Notes under the pieces: model-generated
Told to the model about the DNA's origin: nothing
The model's input: the letters and a program-made list of their open reading frames with translations, nothing else
Database searches by the model: none
Position numbers and translations under genes: made by a program
Assembly (NCBI RefSeq): GCF_014651235.1
Contig: NZ_BMWM01000007.1
Coordinates: 1 to 64,000, forward strand
Source of the DNA: Leuconostoc lactis KCTC 3528 = DSM 20202
GTDB lineage: Bacteria > Bacillota > Bacilli > Lactobacillales > Lactobacillaceae
DNA: 64,000 nucleotides
Direction: 5' to 3'
In this document: positions 29,186 to 38,222 of the stretch, one piece after another
How positions within the stretch are numbered: position 1 is the first letter of the stretch
Layout of the letters: the number at the start of each line of letters is the position of its first letter

Positions 29186-30550
29186 TTAGCCACCAGCAAG
29201 ATGTACCAAAAAGAGTTGTGCCACATTGAAATAAATCAACACGGACGTTAAATCAGATAGTGTGGTAATAAACGGGCCACTGGCGACCGCTGGGTCAAAT
29301 CCCAATTTGTCAATCAACAAAGGAATAAGATAGCCGGCCAAATTCGCTACCATGATGGCCATGGTCATCGCCACCCCCACGGCAAAGCCGAGAATCATAT
29401 TGTGCTTCCAAAAAGTGACAATCGCAAACACTGACATCCCTGTTGCTAACCCAACAATCAAGCCTGCAATCACTTCACTCAGAAAGTCACGCAAGCCACT
29501 ATTTTCACTGCCGACGGCAATCCGGCGCACAGCCAAGGCCAAGGACTGGGTACCAGCATTACCAGCAGTTCCCGTAATCAGGGAAATAAACGCGGCCAAA
29601 ATAGCCACTTGGCGTACCAAACCGTCAAATGAGCCAATTACCGTCGCCGTTAGCATCCCCAACAGCAACAAAGCAATCAACCACGGAATACGCTTCACCG
29701 CTGAATGCCAAGGTGAATCATTAATTTGACTCACGTTCACGGCAGCCAAACCAGAATAATCTTCAACCGCTTCTTCATCAATAACATCCACGATATCATC
29801 GACAGTAATCACACCCAATAAATGGTTCTTATCATCCGTAACGGGAATTGACAAGAAATTATAATCGGCCACAATTTGTGCAACTTCTTGCTGATCATCA
29901 CCGGCCCGTACGCTAATAATGCGATCATTGGTGATTTCTGAAACGGGCATGTCATCTGGATGCGTCAACAAATCACGCAACGAAATAACCCCAACCAGTA
30001 ACCCTTGTTGGTCTAATACGTAGACGTAGCTAATGGACTCGGCTTCAAGCGCTTGTTTTTTAACCAACCGCATGACTTCGCCGACTTTCAAATCCTCTTT
30101 GACCGCCAAATATTCAGTCGACATCAGTGAGCCGGCCGTTTGATCATCATAGTTGATCAGCTTACGAACCGAATCGGCATCGGCCTTTGGCATGAGACTA
30201 AGATACGTGGCGATTTGTCCTGACGGCATTTCTTGCAATAAATCAACCGCGTTATCGGTATACATTTCTTGCAAAATTTGTGCGCCCCGTTGTGGCGGCA
30301 TTTCTGCTAACAAGCCAGCAATGTCCACTTCATCAACATCTAAATTATCAAATACCGCAGCCAAAACATCTATTGGTAATAAACGCCACGCCACTGCACG
30401 AAATTGTTCTGGTAATTCGGCATACACCTGCGCCATTTCAAAATCGTGTAACGCTTCAAAGCTCTCAATGAACTCACTGTCTTGCCCTGACTGTAACAAG
30501 TCAGATAGGAGTTGAATTGTTTCATCTAATTGTTCAGTTTGTTCTGCCAT
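29186..30550 (-). CDS. mgtE: magnesium transporter MgtE
   Basis: Homodimeric Mg2+ channel. Order of domains: N domain of helical repeats (about 1-130, MPPQRGAQIL), two CBS domains (about 135-255, ending VITVDDIVDVI), a plug helix, then five transmembrane helices with the signature SLITGTAGNAGTQS and a terminal FDPAVASGPFITTLSD ion-pore motif. 454 aa. ATG 30550 has AGGTGG eight nt upstream. Mg2+ gating by the N/CBS domains is known for the family. Confidence 0.95.
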   Translation of the reverse strand: MAEQTEQLDETIQLLSDLLQSGQDSEFIESFEALHDFEMAQVYAELPEQFRAVAWRLLPIDVLAAVFDNLDVDEVDIAGLLAEMPPQRGAQILQEMYTDNAVDLLQEMPSGQIATYLSLMPKADADSVRKLINYDDQTAGSLMSTEYLAVKEDLKVGEVMRLVKKQALEAESISYVYVLDQQGLLVGVISLRDLLTHPDDMPVSEITNDRIISVRAGDDQQEVAQIVADYNFLSIPVTDDKNHLLGVITVDDIVDVIDEEAVEDYSGLAAVNVSQINDSPWHSAVKRIPWLIALLLLGMLTATVIGSFDGLVRQVAILAAFISLITGTAGNAGTQSLALAVRRIAVGSENSGLRDFLSEVIAGLIVGLATGMSVFAIVTFWKHNMILGFAVGVAMTMAIMVANLAGYLIPLLIDKLGFDPAVASGPFITTLSDLTSVLIYFNVAQLFLVHLAGG

Positions 30551-30609
30551 GTTATCACCCACCTATCTTGACTTGTCACCAGCAATTATCAAACAAAAAT
30601 GCGATCAGA

Positions 30610-31512
30610 TTATGCCAAATCGCGTAGCCCTTTTAAATCTTCTGGTAACTTCGTATTAAACTCACGGTAATCCTCAATAAAAGGATCATAAAACTTCATA
30701 TGGTAAGCATGCAAGGCTTGTCGTTCCAAGCCATGCCAAAGTGGCCCACCATAGAGATCATCGCCAACCAAAGGATGCCCAATATTTTGGAAATGAACGC
30801 GAATTTGATGTGTCCGACCAGTATGCAATTGCACGCGCACACGTGTCATCGGATTATCGCCATCTTCATCATAGCGGCGTTCAACCCAGTATTCTGTCCG
30901 CGATGGCTTCCCATCATCACGGACTTCACGCTTAATAAAATCACCCTCAACGCGACCAATTGGCGCATTGATATCACCATGATCCTCTGGCAAAATACCA
31001 CTGGTGTAGGCTAAATAGAACTTTTCCACCGTATGTTCTTGTAGTTGTTGATCCAAAACGGCATGCGCAAAGCGATGCTTAGCCAACAACACAATCCCTG
31101 ACGTGTCGCGATCAAGTCGTGTGACAACGTGTGGCACCAAATCTTCGGCGTTTGTTTCTTCTAGATGCCCTTTGACTTGGTTGACCAACGTGTGCAACCG
31201 GTCAGCATGACCAGGCACAGTCGTCACCCCATAGGGCTTATCAACAACGAGCCAATGTTCATTTTCAAAAATGATGTTTAGCGGCTTGTAATCCGGCACC
31301 ACCAAATCATTACTTTTTTCCGTTGGCATCACGATGGTCACTTCATCGCCATCATCTAAATAATCCGATGTGTACACCGGTTGGCCATTTTTTAAAATCG
31401 CCCCACCATTGTGTTTCATTTGGCTAAACATCCGATGCGACACACCGTGTGCTTGTAAAAATGTGCGCACTTTGCGCTGTTCAGTCCCTGAATAGGTCCA
31501 TGTAAATTGCAT
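30610..31512 (-). CDS. rluD: RluD-type pseudouridine synthase
   Basis: RNA pseudouridine synthase (RluA/RluD family). An S4-like N-terminal domain (KVRTFLQAHGVS, then AILKNGQPV) precedes the catalytic domain with VTRLDRDTSGIVLLAKH (catalytic Asp in RLDRDTSG) and RVQLHTGRTHQIRVHF. 300 aa. Third gene of relQ-nadK-rluD, the Bacillus yjbM-nadK-yjbO order. No SD adjoins ATG 31512; GAGAGG lies before a hairpin (separate entry). Confidence 0.93.
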   Translation of the reverse strand: MQFTWTYSGTEQRKVRTFLQAHGVSHRMFSQMKHNGGAILKNGQPVYTSDYLDDGDEVTIVMPTEKSNDLVVPDYKPLNIIFENEHWLVVDKPYGVTTVPGHADRLHTLVNQVKGHLEETNAEDLVPHVVTRLDRDTSGIVLLAKHRFAHAVLDQQLQEHTVEKFYLAYTSGILPEDHGDINAPIGRVEGDFIKREVRDDGKPSRTEYWVERRYDEDGDNPMTRVRVQLHTGRTHQIRVHFQNIGHPLVGDDLYGGPLWHGLERQALHAYHMKFYDPFIEDYREFNTKLPEDLKGLRDLA

Positions 31513-31558
31513 TATTATGCCACGTTTGACACACAAAACGTGTCAAACATTTCCTCTC
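31513..31558 (-). promoter_or_regulatory. rluD leader: SD, hairpin, then start codon
   Basis: GAGAGG (31553-31558), AA, a 29-nt hairpin of 11 pairs (31522-31550, loop GTTTTGT), nine nt, ATG 31512. Folded SD-start spacing is 11 nt, as in dedA. The same bases encode an 11-codon ORF (ATG at 31550, ending TAA directly before the rluD ATG), so coupled reinitiation is the rival explanation. Confidence 0.6.
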
Positions 31559-31564
31559 ATTTAA

Positions 31565-32359
31565 TTAACTGATGTCACTAATAAACGCACGTTTCACACG
31601 CTGCCAAAAATCCACGTGCCGATAAGCAGCAAAATGAATTTTTTTATCCGCCACGCGAAAACGTAATTCGGCGATGTTTTGACCCTTGATATCAGACTGG
31701 TCATACATCACCAAAAAATGATCACTTTTTGGTCGCATCACAATTTCTTGCCCATCTGGCACAATCAGTGGTGAACCCAGTGTTCGGAATACACGGTTGT
31801 TAATGGAAGCAATTTCCGACATTTGAATGGCCGGAATACTGGGATGTAGCACTGCCCCACCATTGGCCTTGTTATAGGCTGTTGACCCTGATGGTGTTGC
31901 AACTGCAATGCCGTCGCCACGAAACCGTTCAAATAATTGATCACCAAGATAAATATCGGCCACCAGTGTCCCCATGGGTTGCTTAATGACTGCTTCATTT
32001 AACGCCAAAAAACGATACTGTTCCCCACTGTCATAAACAGTCGTCATTTCCAGTAAGGGATAGCTGACCCGTTCATGATTATCATGTTGGAGACTTGCGA
32101 CCAATTGCGGCAGTTCCGTTCGCAACCAGTCCGTATAAAACCCCAAGTGGCCAGTATGCAAGCCAACAAAACGTACCGTATCAATTTGATCGACGTAATG
32201 TTGAAACGCCCCTAGAAACGTCCCATCACCACCTACCGACACGACGACGTCTGGTCGTTCATGATCAATGGTTAGTCCCGCTCTTTCCAGCGCAACGATT
32301 AACGCTTGGGTAATCGTTTGTGAACTGGCGTCATGATTGTTAAAAATTGCTATTTTCAT
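31565..32359 (-). CDS. nadK: NAD kinase
   Basis: Phosphorylates NAD to NADP. The diagnostic VSVGGDGTFLGAF (GGDG), LNEAVIK, and SGSTAYNKANGGAVLHP motifs are complete. 264 aa, typical of Firmicutes. The ATG overlaps the relQ stop by 4 nt, so translation is coupled. Confidence 0.96.
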   Translation of the reverse strand: MKIAIFNNHDASSQTITQALIVALERAGLTIDHERPDVVVSVGGDGTFLGAFQHYVDQIDTVRFVGLHTGHLGFYTDWLRTELPQLVASLQHDNHERVSYPLLEMTTVYDSGEQYRFLALNEAVIKQPMGTLVADIYLGDQLFERFRGDGIAVATPSGSTAYNKANGGAVLHPSIPAIQMSEIASINNRVFRTLGSPLIVPDGQEIVMRPKSDHFLVMYDQSDIKGQNIAELRFRVADKKIHFAAYRHVDFWQRVKRAFISDIS

Positions 32360-32934
32360 TCTGCTGCCCGAATTTCACTGACCCGTTGATCCCATTCAAA
32401 ATTTTCATCCGCTAACAAAGTCAGTTGTTCTGCCAAGTCAGCTGGGAGTTCGTTGCCATGCTTATAACGCAAATCATGTTCAACCGTTGCCCAGACATTC
32501 ATGGCAATCGTGCGAACTTGAATTTCGGCTAACACTTTTTTCTCACCATGATACATCTGAACTGGATATTCAATCACAATATGATATGAGCGATAGCCAG
32601 ACGGTTTCGCATTCATCACATAATCACGTTCTTCTAAAATTTGAAAATCAGAGCGTTCCCGCAGTAATTCAACAACGCGGTACACATCTTCCACATATTT
32701 TGTCATCACGCGGACGCCGGCAATATCTTGCAAATCAAGCGCTAAACGTGATTCGTCCAAGTGGCGTCGTACAATTTTTTCTTCAATAGATGCCCGTGAT
32801 TTTACCCGACCAGTTACGAATTCGATGGGTGAATTTTTCCCATCTTGTTCGTACTGTTCACGTAATCCACGCAGCTTTACTTTTAATTCTGTCACTGTCT
32901 GCTCATATGGCACGAAGAATTGGTCCCAATTCAT
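32356..32934 (-). CDS. relQ: small alarmone synthetase RelQ (GTP pyrophosphokinase)
   Basis: Synthesises (p)ppGpp without a hydrolase domain. The synthetase core is visible: GRVKSRASIEEKIVRR, DIAGVRVMTKYVEDVY (metal-binding Asp), PSGYRSYHIVIE and EIQVRTIAMNVWATVEHDLRYK. 192 aa, smaller than bifunctional Rel. First gene of relQ-nadK-rluD. AGAGGTG precedes ATG 32934. Confidence 0.95.
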   Translation of the reverse strand: MNWDQFFVPYEQTVTELKVKLRGLREQYEQDGKNSPIEFVTGRVKSRASIEEKIVRRHLDESRLALDLQDIAGVRVMTKYVEDVYRVVELLRERSDFQILEERDYVMNAKPSGYRSYHIVIEYPVQMYHGEKKVLAEIQVRTIAMNVWATVEHDLRYKHGNELPADLAEQLTLLADENFEWDQRVSEIRAAE

Positions 32935-33114
32935 AATGACACCTCTTTCTCAACATAATTATCATTCAGGCAGACGTCGTTGTCCCTTATTCAAATACAG
33001 CAACTCATTTAATTATCATTTAAGGTCATGATCATGAAATAAGTGTGGCTGAAATTGTTGATTGCCCTCACATTTTATTTTAACACAGATCTTGTTTGGT
33101 TTTGAGCGTATCAG

Positions 33115-33143
33115 TCGACAAGGACGTGTTTTGCGGGTAAAAT
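33115..33143 (+). promoter_or_regulatory. promoter of the YjbH-like gene
   Basis: TCGACA (33115-33120), 17-nt spacer, TAAAAT (33138-33143), transcribed away from relQ. Confidence 0.65.
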
Positions 33144-33199
33144 AACTCTCTGGACAATAGCTCATTTTAAGTCTCACTATCTTGATACGGAGGCATCAC

Positions 33200-33799
33200 A
33201 TGCTTGATATTTATCATTTTTCCAACCCATTTTCACCAACCTGTTTAAAAACTGAAGAACGCTTACTTTATATTACCCCTGGTCTCGCCACGCGCACCCG
33301 TTTGCGGTTCATTCCGTTGATCAACCCCGATACAGTTACCGAATATGCGACACACCGCGCAGTTTTAACGGACCAACCCACTTCGCTAGCCGATACAATT
33401 TTCCACGTGGTGTGTGACTATAAAGCAGCCCAAATCGAAGGCAACAAAAAGGCCCGCAACTTTTTAGTGCAAATCCAACAACGTGTGACAAACCAAAATC
33501 TGCCTTATTCAGAAGCCCTGTCAGTTGCCACAGCGCAACAAGTTGGCCTCAATACAGATGATTTCTTGCACAATCGGGTCACGGATGATACGCTAGCGGC
33601 TGTGCTTGCGGATCAAAAATTAGCGCAAACGATGTTGCAACGCCAAGAAGCGGCAATTGCTATTGACGATATGCTCACCCACGAAATGCAACTGGTGACG
33701 GACTTCTCAGTGGCGAACTTAGTGCAAACCTTTGGGCCGCATTTGGGTAACCACATGACGCCTTTGACGCTCCAACAACAACTTGAAGCGTTGGCCTAA
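33200..33799 (+). CDS. DsbA-family, YjbH/SpxH-like protein
   Basis: 199-aa thioredoxin-fold protein. The N-terminus IYHFSNPFSPTCLKTEE matches the FxNPxxxxCxxxE start of lactobacillal YjbH-like proteins; in place of CxxC there is SPTC, one cysteine only. Related YjbH/SpxH proteins deliver Spx to ClpXP. Its position divergent to relQ resembles the Bacillus yjbH-yjbM arrangement and supports that reading. ATG 33200 has GGAGG upstream. Role in Spx turnover is inferred. Confidence 0.72.
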   Translation: MLDIYHFSNPFSPTCLKTEERLLYITPGLATRTRLRFIPLINPDTVTEYATHRAVLTDQPTSLADTIFHVVCDYKAAQIEGNKKARNFLVQIQQRVTNQNLPYSEALSVATAQQVGLNTDDFLHNRVTDDTLAAVLADQKLAQTMLQRQEAAIAIDDMLTHEMQLVTDFSVANLVQTFGPHLGNHMTPLTLQQQLEALA

Positions 33800-33827
33800 T
33801 GCCATTATTTTCGGAAAGGTCGTTAAG

Positions 33828-34142
33828 ATGCGAAAAATATTTGAAGTTATTGGCGCTATTGTGACCGTGATATTAGGTCTCGTAGTCGCTATCCCTGTCT
33901 TACTTGCCGTAATTGGTGTGGCTGTCCCAGCCATTCTGATTTTTGTGGCAGCTATTTTCTTAATTGTTTTGTTGGTTTTGGCCATCTGTGGCGTTGTTGC
34001 GCTAATGACTTTTTGGCGTATGCGCTACCAGTTAAAACATGGCGATGGCGTTGATTTTGTCTTTAACGGCAAGCGTTATCATGTTGAAACCCTCTCAAAG
34101 CGTCACCCGAATAACCGTCGTGATGTCACTGACGATGTTTGA
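33828..34142 (+). CDS. small membrane protein, function unknown
   Basis: 104 aa. Two closely spaced hydrophobic segments (about residues 5-30 and 32-58) rich in Val/Ile/Leu, then a basic cytoplasmic tail with KHGDGVDFVFNGKRYHVE. No family recognised. GGAAAGG precedes ATG 33828. Overlaps the start of the next gene, so likely co-expressed with the YjbH-like gene and the methyltransferase-like gene. Confidence 0.6.
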   Translation: MRKIFEVIGAIVTVILGLVVAIPVLLAVIGVAVPAILIFVAAIFLIVLLVLAICGVVALMTFWRMRYQLKHGDGVDFVFNGKRYHVETLSKRHPNNRRDVTDDV

Positions 34143-34833
34143 ACAACTCCAACAGTTTCAGCAACAATTTGCTGATCACCCTGTCGCACAACGCAAAATT
34201 AACGCGGCACTCACCACCTATCTCGGTTTAGCCAAGCGACAATTACCCGATGACCCGTTACCGACACTCAGTTTTAGTGTCCACCAACTCGTCAACCAGC
34301 CAGCATTAATGGCATTAGAAACCCTACTAGCTGACTTTCGTCAGGCGTTAATTACAACTTATGGGATTTGGCATTTACCCAACAACCGCTGGTTGGATGA
34401 CTTGCACGACTTTGTTGCCGGACGTCCAGTACTGGAGATAATGGCTGGTAATGGCGTGATTTCGCATGGGTTACGCGCGCGGGGTGATGATGTGGTCGCG
34501 ACCGACAACTTTGTCTGGTCAGGACAAGATAATCAACGTCCTGATCCTTGGACAACTGTGATACCTTACGCTGCTGACCAAGCCTTGCGTATTTATCCCC
34601 ATGCGGTGGTAATTATGAGCTGGGCACCCGACACGGATAACAGTGATTTGGCCGTCTTACAGGCATTACGTCAAGCACATTTTGCTGGTGATTTTATTGT
34701 CATTGGGGAGAAAATGCAAGCGACCAATTCTCCTGCATTTTGGGCAACTGCCCAGTTAACAGTGCCACCGCTACTCAATCAACATCATCACAGTTTTGAC
34801 AACATCCACGACCAAGTCTATCTCGTTAAATAA
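34135..34833 (+). CDS. SAM-dependent methyltransferase-like protein
   Basis: About 232 aa. PVLEIMAGNGVISHGLRARGDDVVATDNF has the glycine-rich SAM-binding loop and the acidic end of strand 2 of class I methyltransferases; VVIMSWAPD resembles motif IV. Substrate unknown. Two possible starts (34123, 34135), both inside the preceding gene and neither with a good SD, implying coupling. Terminator directly after. Confidence 0.65.
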   Translation: MFEQLQQFQQQFADHPVAQRKINAALTTYLGLAKRQLPDDPLPTLSFSVHQLVNQPALMALETLLADFRQALITTYGIWHLPNNRWLDDLHDFVAGRPVLEIMAGNGVISHGLRARGDDVVATDNFVWSGQDNQRPDPWTTVIPYAADQALRIYPHAVVIMSWAPDTDNSDLAVLQALRQAHFAGDFIVIGEKMQATNSPAFWATAQLTVPPLLNQHHHSFDNIHDQVYLVK

Positions 34834-34864
34834 ATCCAGTCAGTTGACTGGATTTATTTTTTTG
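34829..34864 (+). terminator. terminator after the methyltransferase-like gene
   Basis: Long stem centred on CAGTCA-GT-TGACTG (A/T-rich base AAATAAATC/GATTTATTT) followed by a T-run. Confidence 0.88.
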
Positions 34865-34948
34865 CATAAAAATGACAGTTTCATCATTATTTTTAATTCA
34901 ACCATGATATGATAATCATAACTTTTTAATTTGACAGGAGAAAAATAG

Positions 34949-35848
34949 ATGGGCAATACACGAGTTGGTGTGACGTCAGGCTTACTGGCCTACGTATTTT
35001 GGGGCGTTCTAGGTATCTTTTGGGAATTACTCCATGCCGTTCCGGCACTCGATACCTTAGCTTACCGCATTGTTTGGTCCTTGGTGACCATTTTCGTGGT
35101 GTTGCTTTTTCAAAATAGTTGGCGGACTGTCTGGCAAACCATTGTCACCCTCACACAAAACCGAAAAATTCTTTGGATCATGCTGAGTGGTCTACTGATT
35201 ACCGTCAACTGGTATATTTACATTTATATGGTGACACATAATCAAGCGACCGAGGCGAGTCTTGGTTACTACATGATGCCCTTGATGAATGTGGCCATTG
35301 CGGTATTGTTCTTGCACGAGCGGTTATCGCCAGCTAAAATGATTGCCTTACTCCTGGTTGTGATTGGCGTCGTACTACTGACTAAGCAAACTGGCGCGTT
35401 GCCATTGTCAACGTTACTGATGGCGGCCTCTTTTTGTCTCTACAGCTTGATTAAAAAACAAGTGCCACTGCCAGCAACGATTTCACTCGCATTAGAAACC
35501 CTATGTGTGGCGCCATTTGCCGCCATTTATTTACTTTTGTCGCCCCATATCCTCACACAAAACGGGCCAACAGTCACCGGTTTTATTATTGCCAGTGGTG
35601 CCGTGACTGTTGTGCCACTCGCCCTCTTTGCCGTTGCGACCAAAAATACGCAATTTATGACACTGGGCTTTATCCAATATTTAAATCCAACCATGCAACT
35701 CCTAGTCGCTGTTTTCGTGTTACACGAACCTTTAAGCTGGCATAAAATTGTGGTATTTGTCTTTATTTGGGCCGGTATTACCGTCTTTGTCCTAGAAAGT
35801 GTCTATCAATACCGCCGTCTCAGCCAAAACCATCATGTACTACGTTAA
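34949..35848 (+). CDS. rarD: EamA family transporter RarD
   Basis: 299-aa membrane protein of the drug/metabolite transporter superfamily with about ten helices in two EamA repeats. RarD hallmarks: the opening GLLAYVFWGVLGIFWELL, the TVNWYIYIYMVTHNQATEASLGYYMMPL segment, and FIQYLNPTMQLLVAVFVLHEPL. AGGAG lies nine to ten nt before ATG 34949. Substrate unknown; chloramphenicol-related naming is historical. Confidence 0.9.
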   Translation: MGNTRVGVTSGLLAYVFWGVLGIFWELLHAVPALDTLAYRIVWSLVTIFVVLLFQNSWRTVWQTIVTLTQNRKILWIMLSGLLITVNWYIYIYMVTHNQATEASLGYYMMPLMNVAIAVLFLHERLSPAKMIALLLVVIGVVLLTKQTGALPLSTLLMAASFCLYSLIKKQVPLPATISLALETLCVAPFAAIYLLLSPHILTQNGPTVTGFIIASGAVTVVPLALFAVATKNTQFMTLGFIQYLNPTMQLLVAVFVLHEPLSWHKIVVFVFIWAGITVFVLESVYQYRRLSQNHHVLR

Positions 35849-35909
35849 TCAAGATAACCGATCATAACCCTTTAACGTTGGGGTGATTGTTGACGATTAT
35901 GATAAATAT

Positions 35910-35985
35910 AACTCCTTAGCACCGAGCAAGGTTAAGGGGTTTTTGTTTGCCTATTTTTTAAGCTTATGAGCCGAATTGATTAGCA
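35910..35985. repeat. degenerate copy of the type I toxin-antitoxin terminator
   Basis: A terminator hairpin for the plus strand (35910-35918 with 35932-35941, then TTTTT) ends in a 33-nt block (35928-35960) identical at 31 positions to 37980-38012. On the minus strand the block is preceded by a short frame ending LKK-stop in the position of the toxin C-terminus, but no complete toxin is present. It also serves as the only terminator after rarD. Confidence 0.55.
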
Positions 35986-36019
35986 TTGCATTAAATATAC
36001 ATTAAATTCATAGTTATGG

Positions 36020-36025
36020 TATATT
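36020..36025 (+). promoter_or_regulatory. possible -10 of the ABC transporter gene
   Basis: TATATT with an upstream TGG, an extended -10 context, in AT-rich DNA about 105 nt before the start codon. No clear -35. Confidence 0.35.
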
Positions 36026-36130
36026 ATTTTACAGTGACATGATAATAAAATAAGAAATTCATCATTTTTAACATCAGTAATAGAAAAACTATTCAAGTAT
36101 ATGTCTCAGCATGACGGGAGCAAATCAAGT

Positions 36131-37825
36131 ATGACAGAAATCATAGCAAAAAATTGGCGGAGCATCCTAATCGTTAGTCTAACATCTGCTTTATATGCCC
36201 TGGCCAGTGTGGTCAGTGCGGCCTATTACGGCTATATTGTCGAACGTTCTCATCATAAAGATACCACGTTGTTTTTTATGATGATTGTTGCTGGGATTAC
36301 GGTGGTCTTACTCCGCTATGTGTTTGATGTCATTAATCAAACACTGATGGTTAAATTTGTGGGCAAAATCATGTACGGTATTCGGGAAAAAACCATGTCT
36401 CGCATCACGGCTAACCAAGTGTCTGAATTTGGTCAGAATAAAGTCAGTTCTTATACGTCTAATTTACTCAACGATGTCGAATTAATTGAAATCAACTTAA
36501 TTGAACCCTTTTTCGATTTAATTTCTCAAATCATCGTCGTTATCATTTCTTCAGCAGTCATTTTATATTATCAACCAACGGTATTCTTGATTATCATTTT
36601 GGGTTCAGCACTTGTGTTCTTGATTCCTACGCTGGTGAGTAAAAAATTGCAGGAAAAGCAATTAGCCCTTTCCGAAAAATCAGAAAATTTGACCGAATCC
36701 GTGACGGATATTTTGAATGGTTTTGCAACCGTCAAAGCGACGCAAACATTTCCTTATTTTTTAAAAGATTTTCAGCGCACAAATCAAAAATATACACAAT
36801 CTCGCATCTCATCAGGCCAATGGATTATGTCGAATTATGCCACCTCAGCCACGCTTGGCCTAGTTGTTCAGTACGCCGCAGTCCTGACGGCGATTTGGTT
36901 CATCATGCAAGGCGCCATTTCTATTGGTATCATGTTAACGATGGTGCAAACGATGAACACACTGGTCTATCCATTGATTGGCATTTTTCAGCTAATTCCT
37001 CAAATGAAAAGCACCAAGCCCATTGTGCAAAAAATTGAAAACCTATCCAAAGGCCAGGATGATCACCAAAGCGACCTACCAAAACGCGTCTTTAACGAAC
37101 GTATTACGTTAAACCATATCTCAGTCAAACTTAACGACAAAACAATTCTTGATGATATCTCTTTGTCGCTCATCAAAAATAAGAAATATCTGATCATTGG
37201 CCCAACTGGTTCAGGAAAATCAACGTTAGCCAATGTTTTGGCAGGGTTTATCACTAATTTCGACGGGGAAATCAGTGTTGACGATCAAGTCATCAACGCC
37301 AACGACCAAATGTTTGATATTGTGGCTTATGTAAACCAATCTCCTTATCTTTTCAACACGACCGTTGAACAAAATATTGTGATGTATAAACAAGTTGATA
37401 ACAACAAATTAGAAAAAGTACTTCAAGACAGTGGCGCGAAACAGTTTTTAACAAATGGAACCCAGTTAGCCGATCAGATTACCAGTAATGGTACGAATTA
37501 TTCAGGCGGCGAACGACAACGTATCGCCATCGCCAGAGGATTGTATCAACAAAAACCGCTGCTTGTGCTCGATGAAAGTTTGTCTGGTCTCAATTCAAGC
37601 TTGGCCCATGACGTTGAGAACAGTCTATTAAATCATGATGATTTGACATTGCTTTATATCACGCATAAGTTTGATATGGCATTACTTAAAAGATATGATG
37701 AGATTATTTGGATCCAAGATGGCAAGCTTTACCAGATGGCATCACCTGATGTTTTGTTATTTAATCAAGAATTTTTGAATTTTTTAAATATTGCAGGAAA
37801 ATACAACGGTTCTGTTTCTAACTAA
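36131..37825 (+). CDS. ABC exporter, fused membrane and ATPase domains
   Basis: Half-transporter expected to homodimerise. Six hydrophobic helices (to about residue 290) followed by an NBD with Walker A GPTGSGKST, Q-loop NQSPYLF, signature YSGGERQRIAIARG, Walker B LLVLDES and switch histidine ITHK. No peptidase C39 domain, so not a classic bacteriocin processor. GGGAG precedes ATG 36131; an ATG at 36101 lacks an SD. It stands alone, is more AT-rich than the core genes, and is bracketed by two copies of a terminator block. Substrate unknown; could export a peptide or drug. Confidence 0.88.
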   Translation: MTEIIAKNWRSILIVSLTSALYALASVVSAAYYGYIVERSHHKDTTLFFMMIVAGITVVLLRYVFDVINQTLMVKFVGKIMYGIREKTMSRITANQVSEFGQNKVSSYTSNLLNDVELIEINLIEPFFDLISQIIVVIISSAVILYYQPTVFLIIILGSALVFLIPTLVSKKLQEKQLALSEKSENLTESVTDILNGFATVKATQTFPYFLKDFQRTNQKYTQSRISSGQWIMSNYATSATLGLVVQYAAVLTAIWFIMQGAISIGIMLTMVQTMNTLVYPLIGIFQLIPQMKSTKPIVQKIENLSKGQDDHQSDLPKRVFNERITLNHISVKLNDKTILDDISLSLIKNKKYLIIGPTGSGKSTLANVLAGFITNFDGEISVDDQVINANDQMFDIVAYVNQSPYLFNTTVEQNIVMYKQVDNNKLEKVLQDSGAKQFLTNGTQLADQITSNGTNYSGGERQRIAIARGLYQQKPLLVLDESLSGLNSSLAHDVENSLLNHDDLTLLYITHKFDMALLKRYDEIIWIQDGKLYQMASPDVLLFNQEFLNFLNIAGKYNGSVSN

Positions 37826-37838
37826 TCCAATTCGTTCA

Positions 37839-37997
37839 TTGATAAGTTTATAAAATCCATGATATAATGAAGTTACTAAAAAAGACTCATGCTAGAGACA
37901 TGAGCCTTTAAATCACAAGCCCGCTATGGCTTTGGTGGTATTTTGAATTATATACAAACTCAAACCCCTAGAACCGGCCAAAGTTAAGGGGTTTTTG
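37839..37997 (+). ncRNA. candidate antitoxin RNA of a type I module
   Basis: Promoter TTGATA (37839-37844), 18-nt spacer, TATAAT (37863-37868). A transcript from about 37875 carries a 5' stem-loop (GACTCATG/CATGAGCC) and ends at the hairpin 37962-37994 followed by TTTTTG. That hairpin also lies at the 3' end of the converging toxin transcript. Convergent RNAs sharing one terminator are the layout of Fst/par-type systems. Confidence 0.5.
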
Positions 37998-38002
37998 TTT
38001 GC

Positions 38003-38104
38003 CTACTTTTTAGACTTCTTAATCACGTCTATCAGTCCTACAATAGCCGTAGCTAGTAGTACCAACTTCGTGATTAACACAATTACCGTGACCAAAGTGG
38101 CCAT
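38003..38104 (-). CDS. candidate type I toxin, 33-aa hydrophobic peptide
   Basis: Peptide begins MATLVTVIVLITKLVLL, has one transmembrane helix and ends in a basic DVIKKSKK tail. Size, hydropathy and tail match Fst/Ldr and holin-like (Hol_Tox) toxins, although the Fst proline motif is absent. GAGAGG lies 12 nt before ATG 38104 and an extended -10 (TATGCTACAAT) lies near 38195. The open frame on the opposite strand is its shadow. Toxicity is inferred. Confidence 0.55.
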   Translation of the reverse strand: MATLVTVIVLITKLVLLATAIVGLIDVIKKSKK

Positions 38105-38222
38105 GTTGGGTATTATCCTCTCTTATAGCTTGAGGTTAAACGCATATACATCACCCCCTGCTATTGGACTCACCAACGCCCTAACTTGCTTGCCTCATGA
38201 TTGTAGCATAGTAAAATTTACC

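Noticed and set aside
36131-37825. Bacteriocin processing transporter
   Set aside because: No C39 peptidase domain and no double-glycine leader peptide gene nearby.
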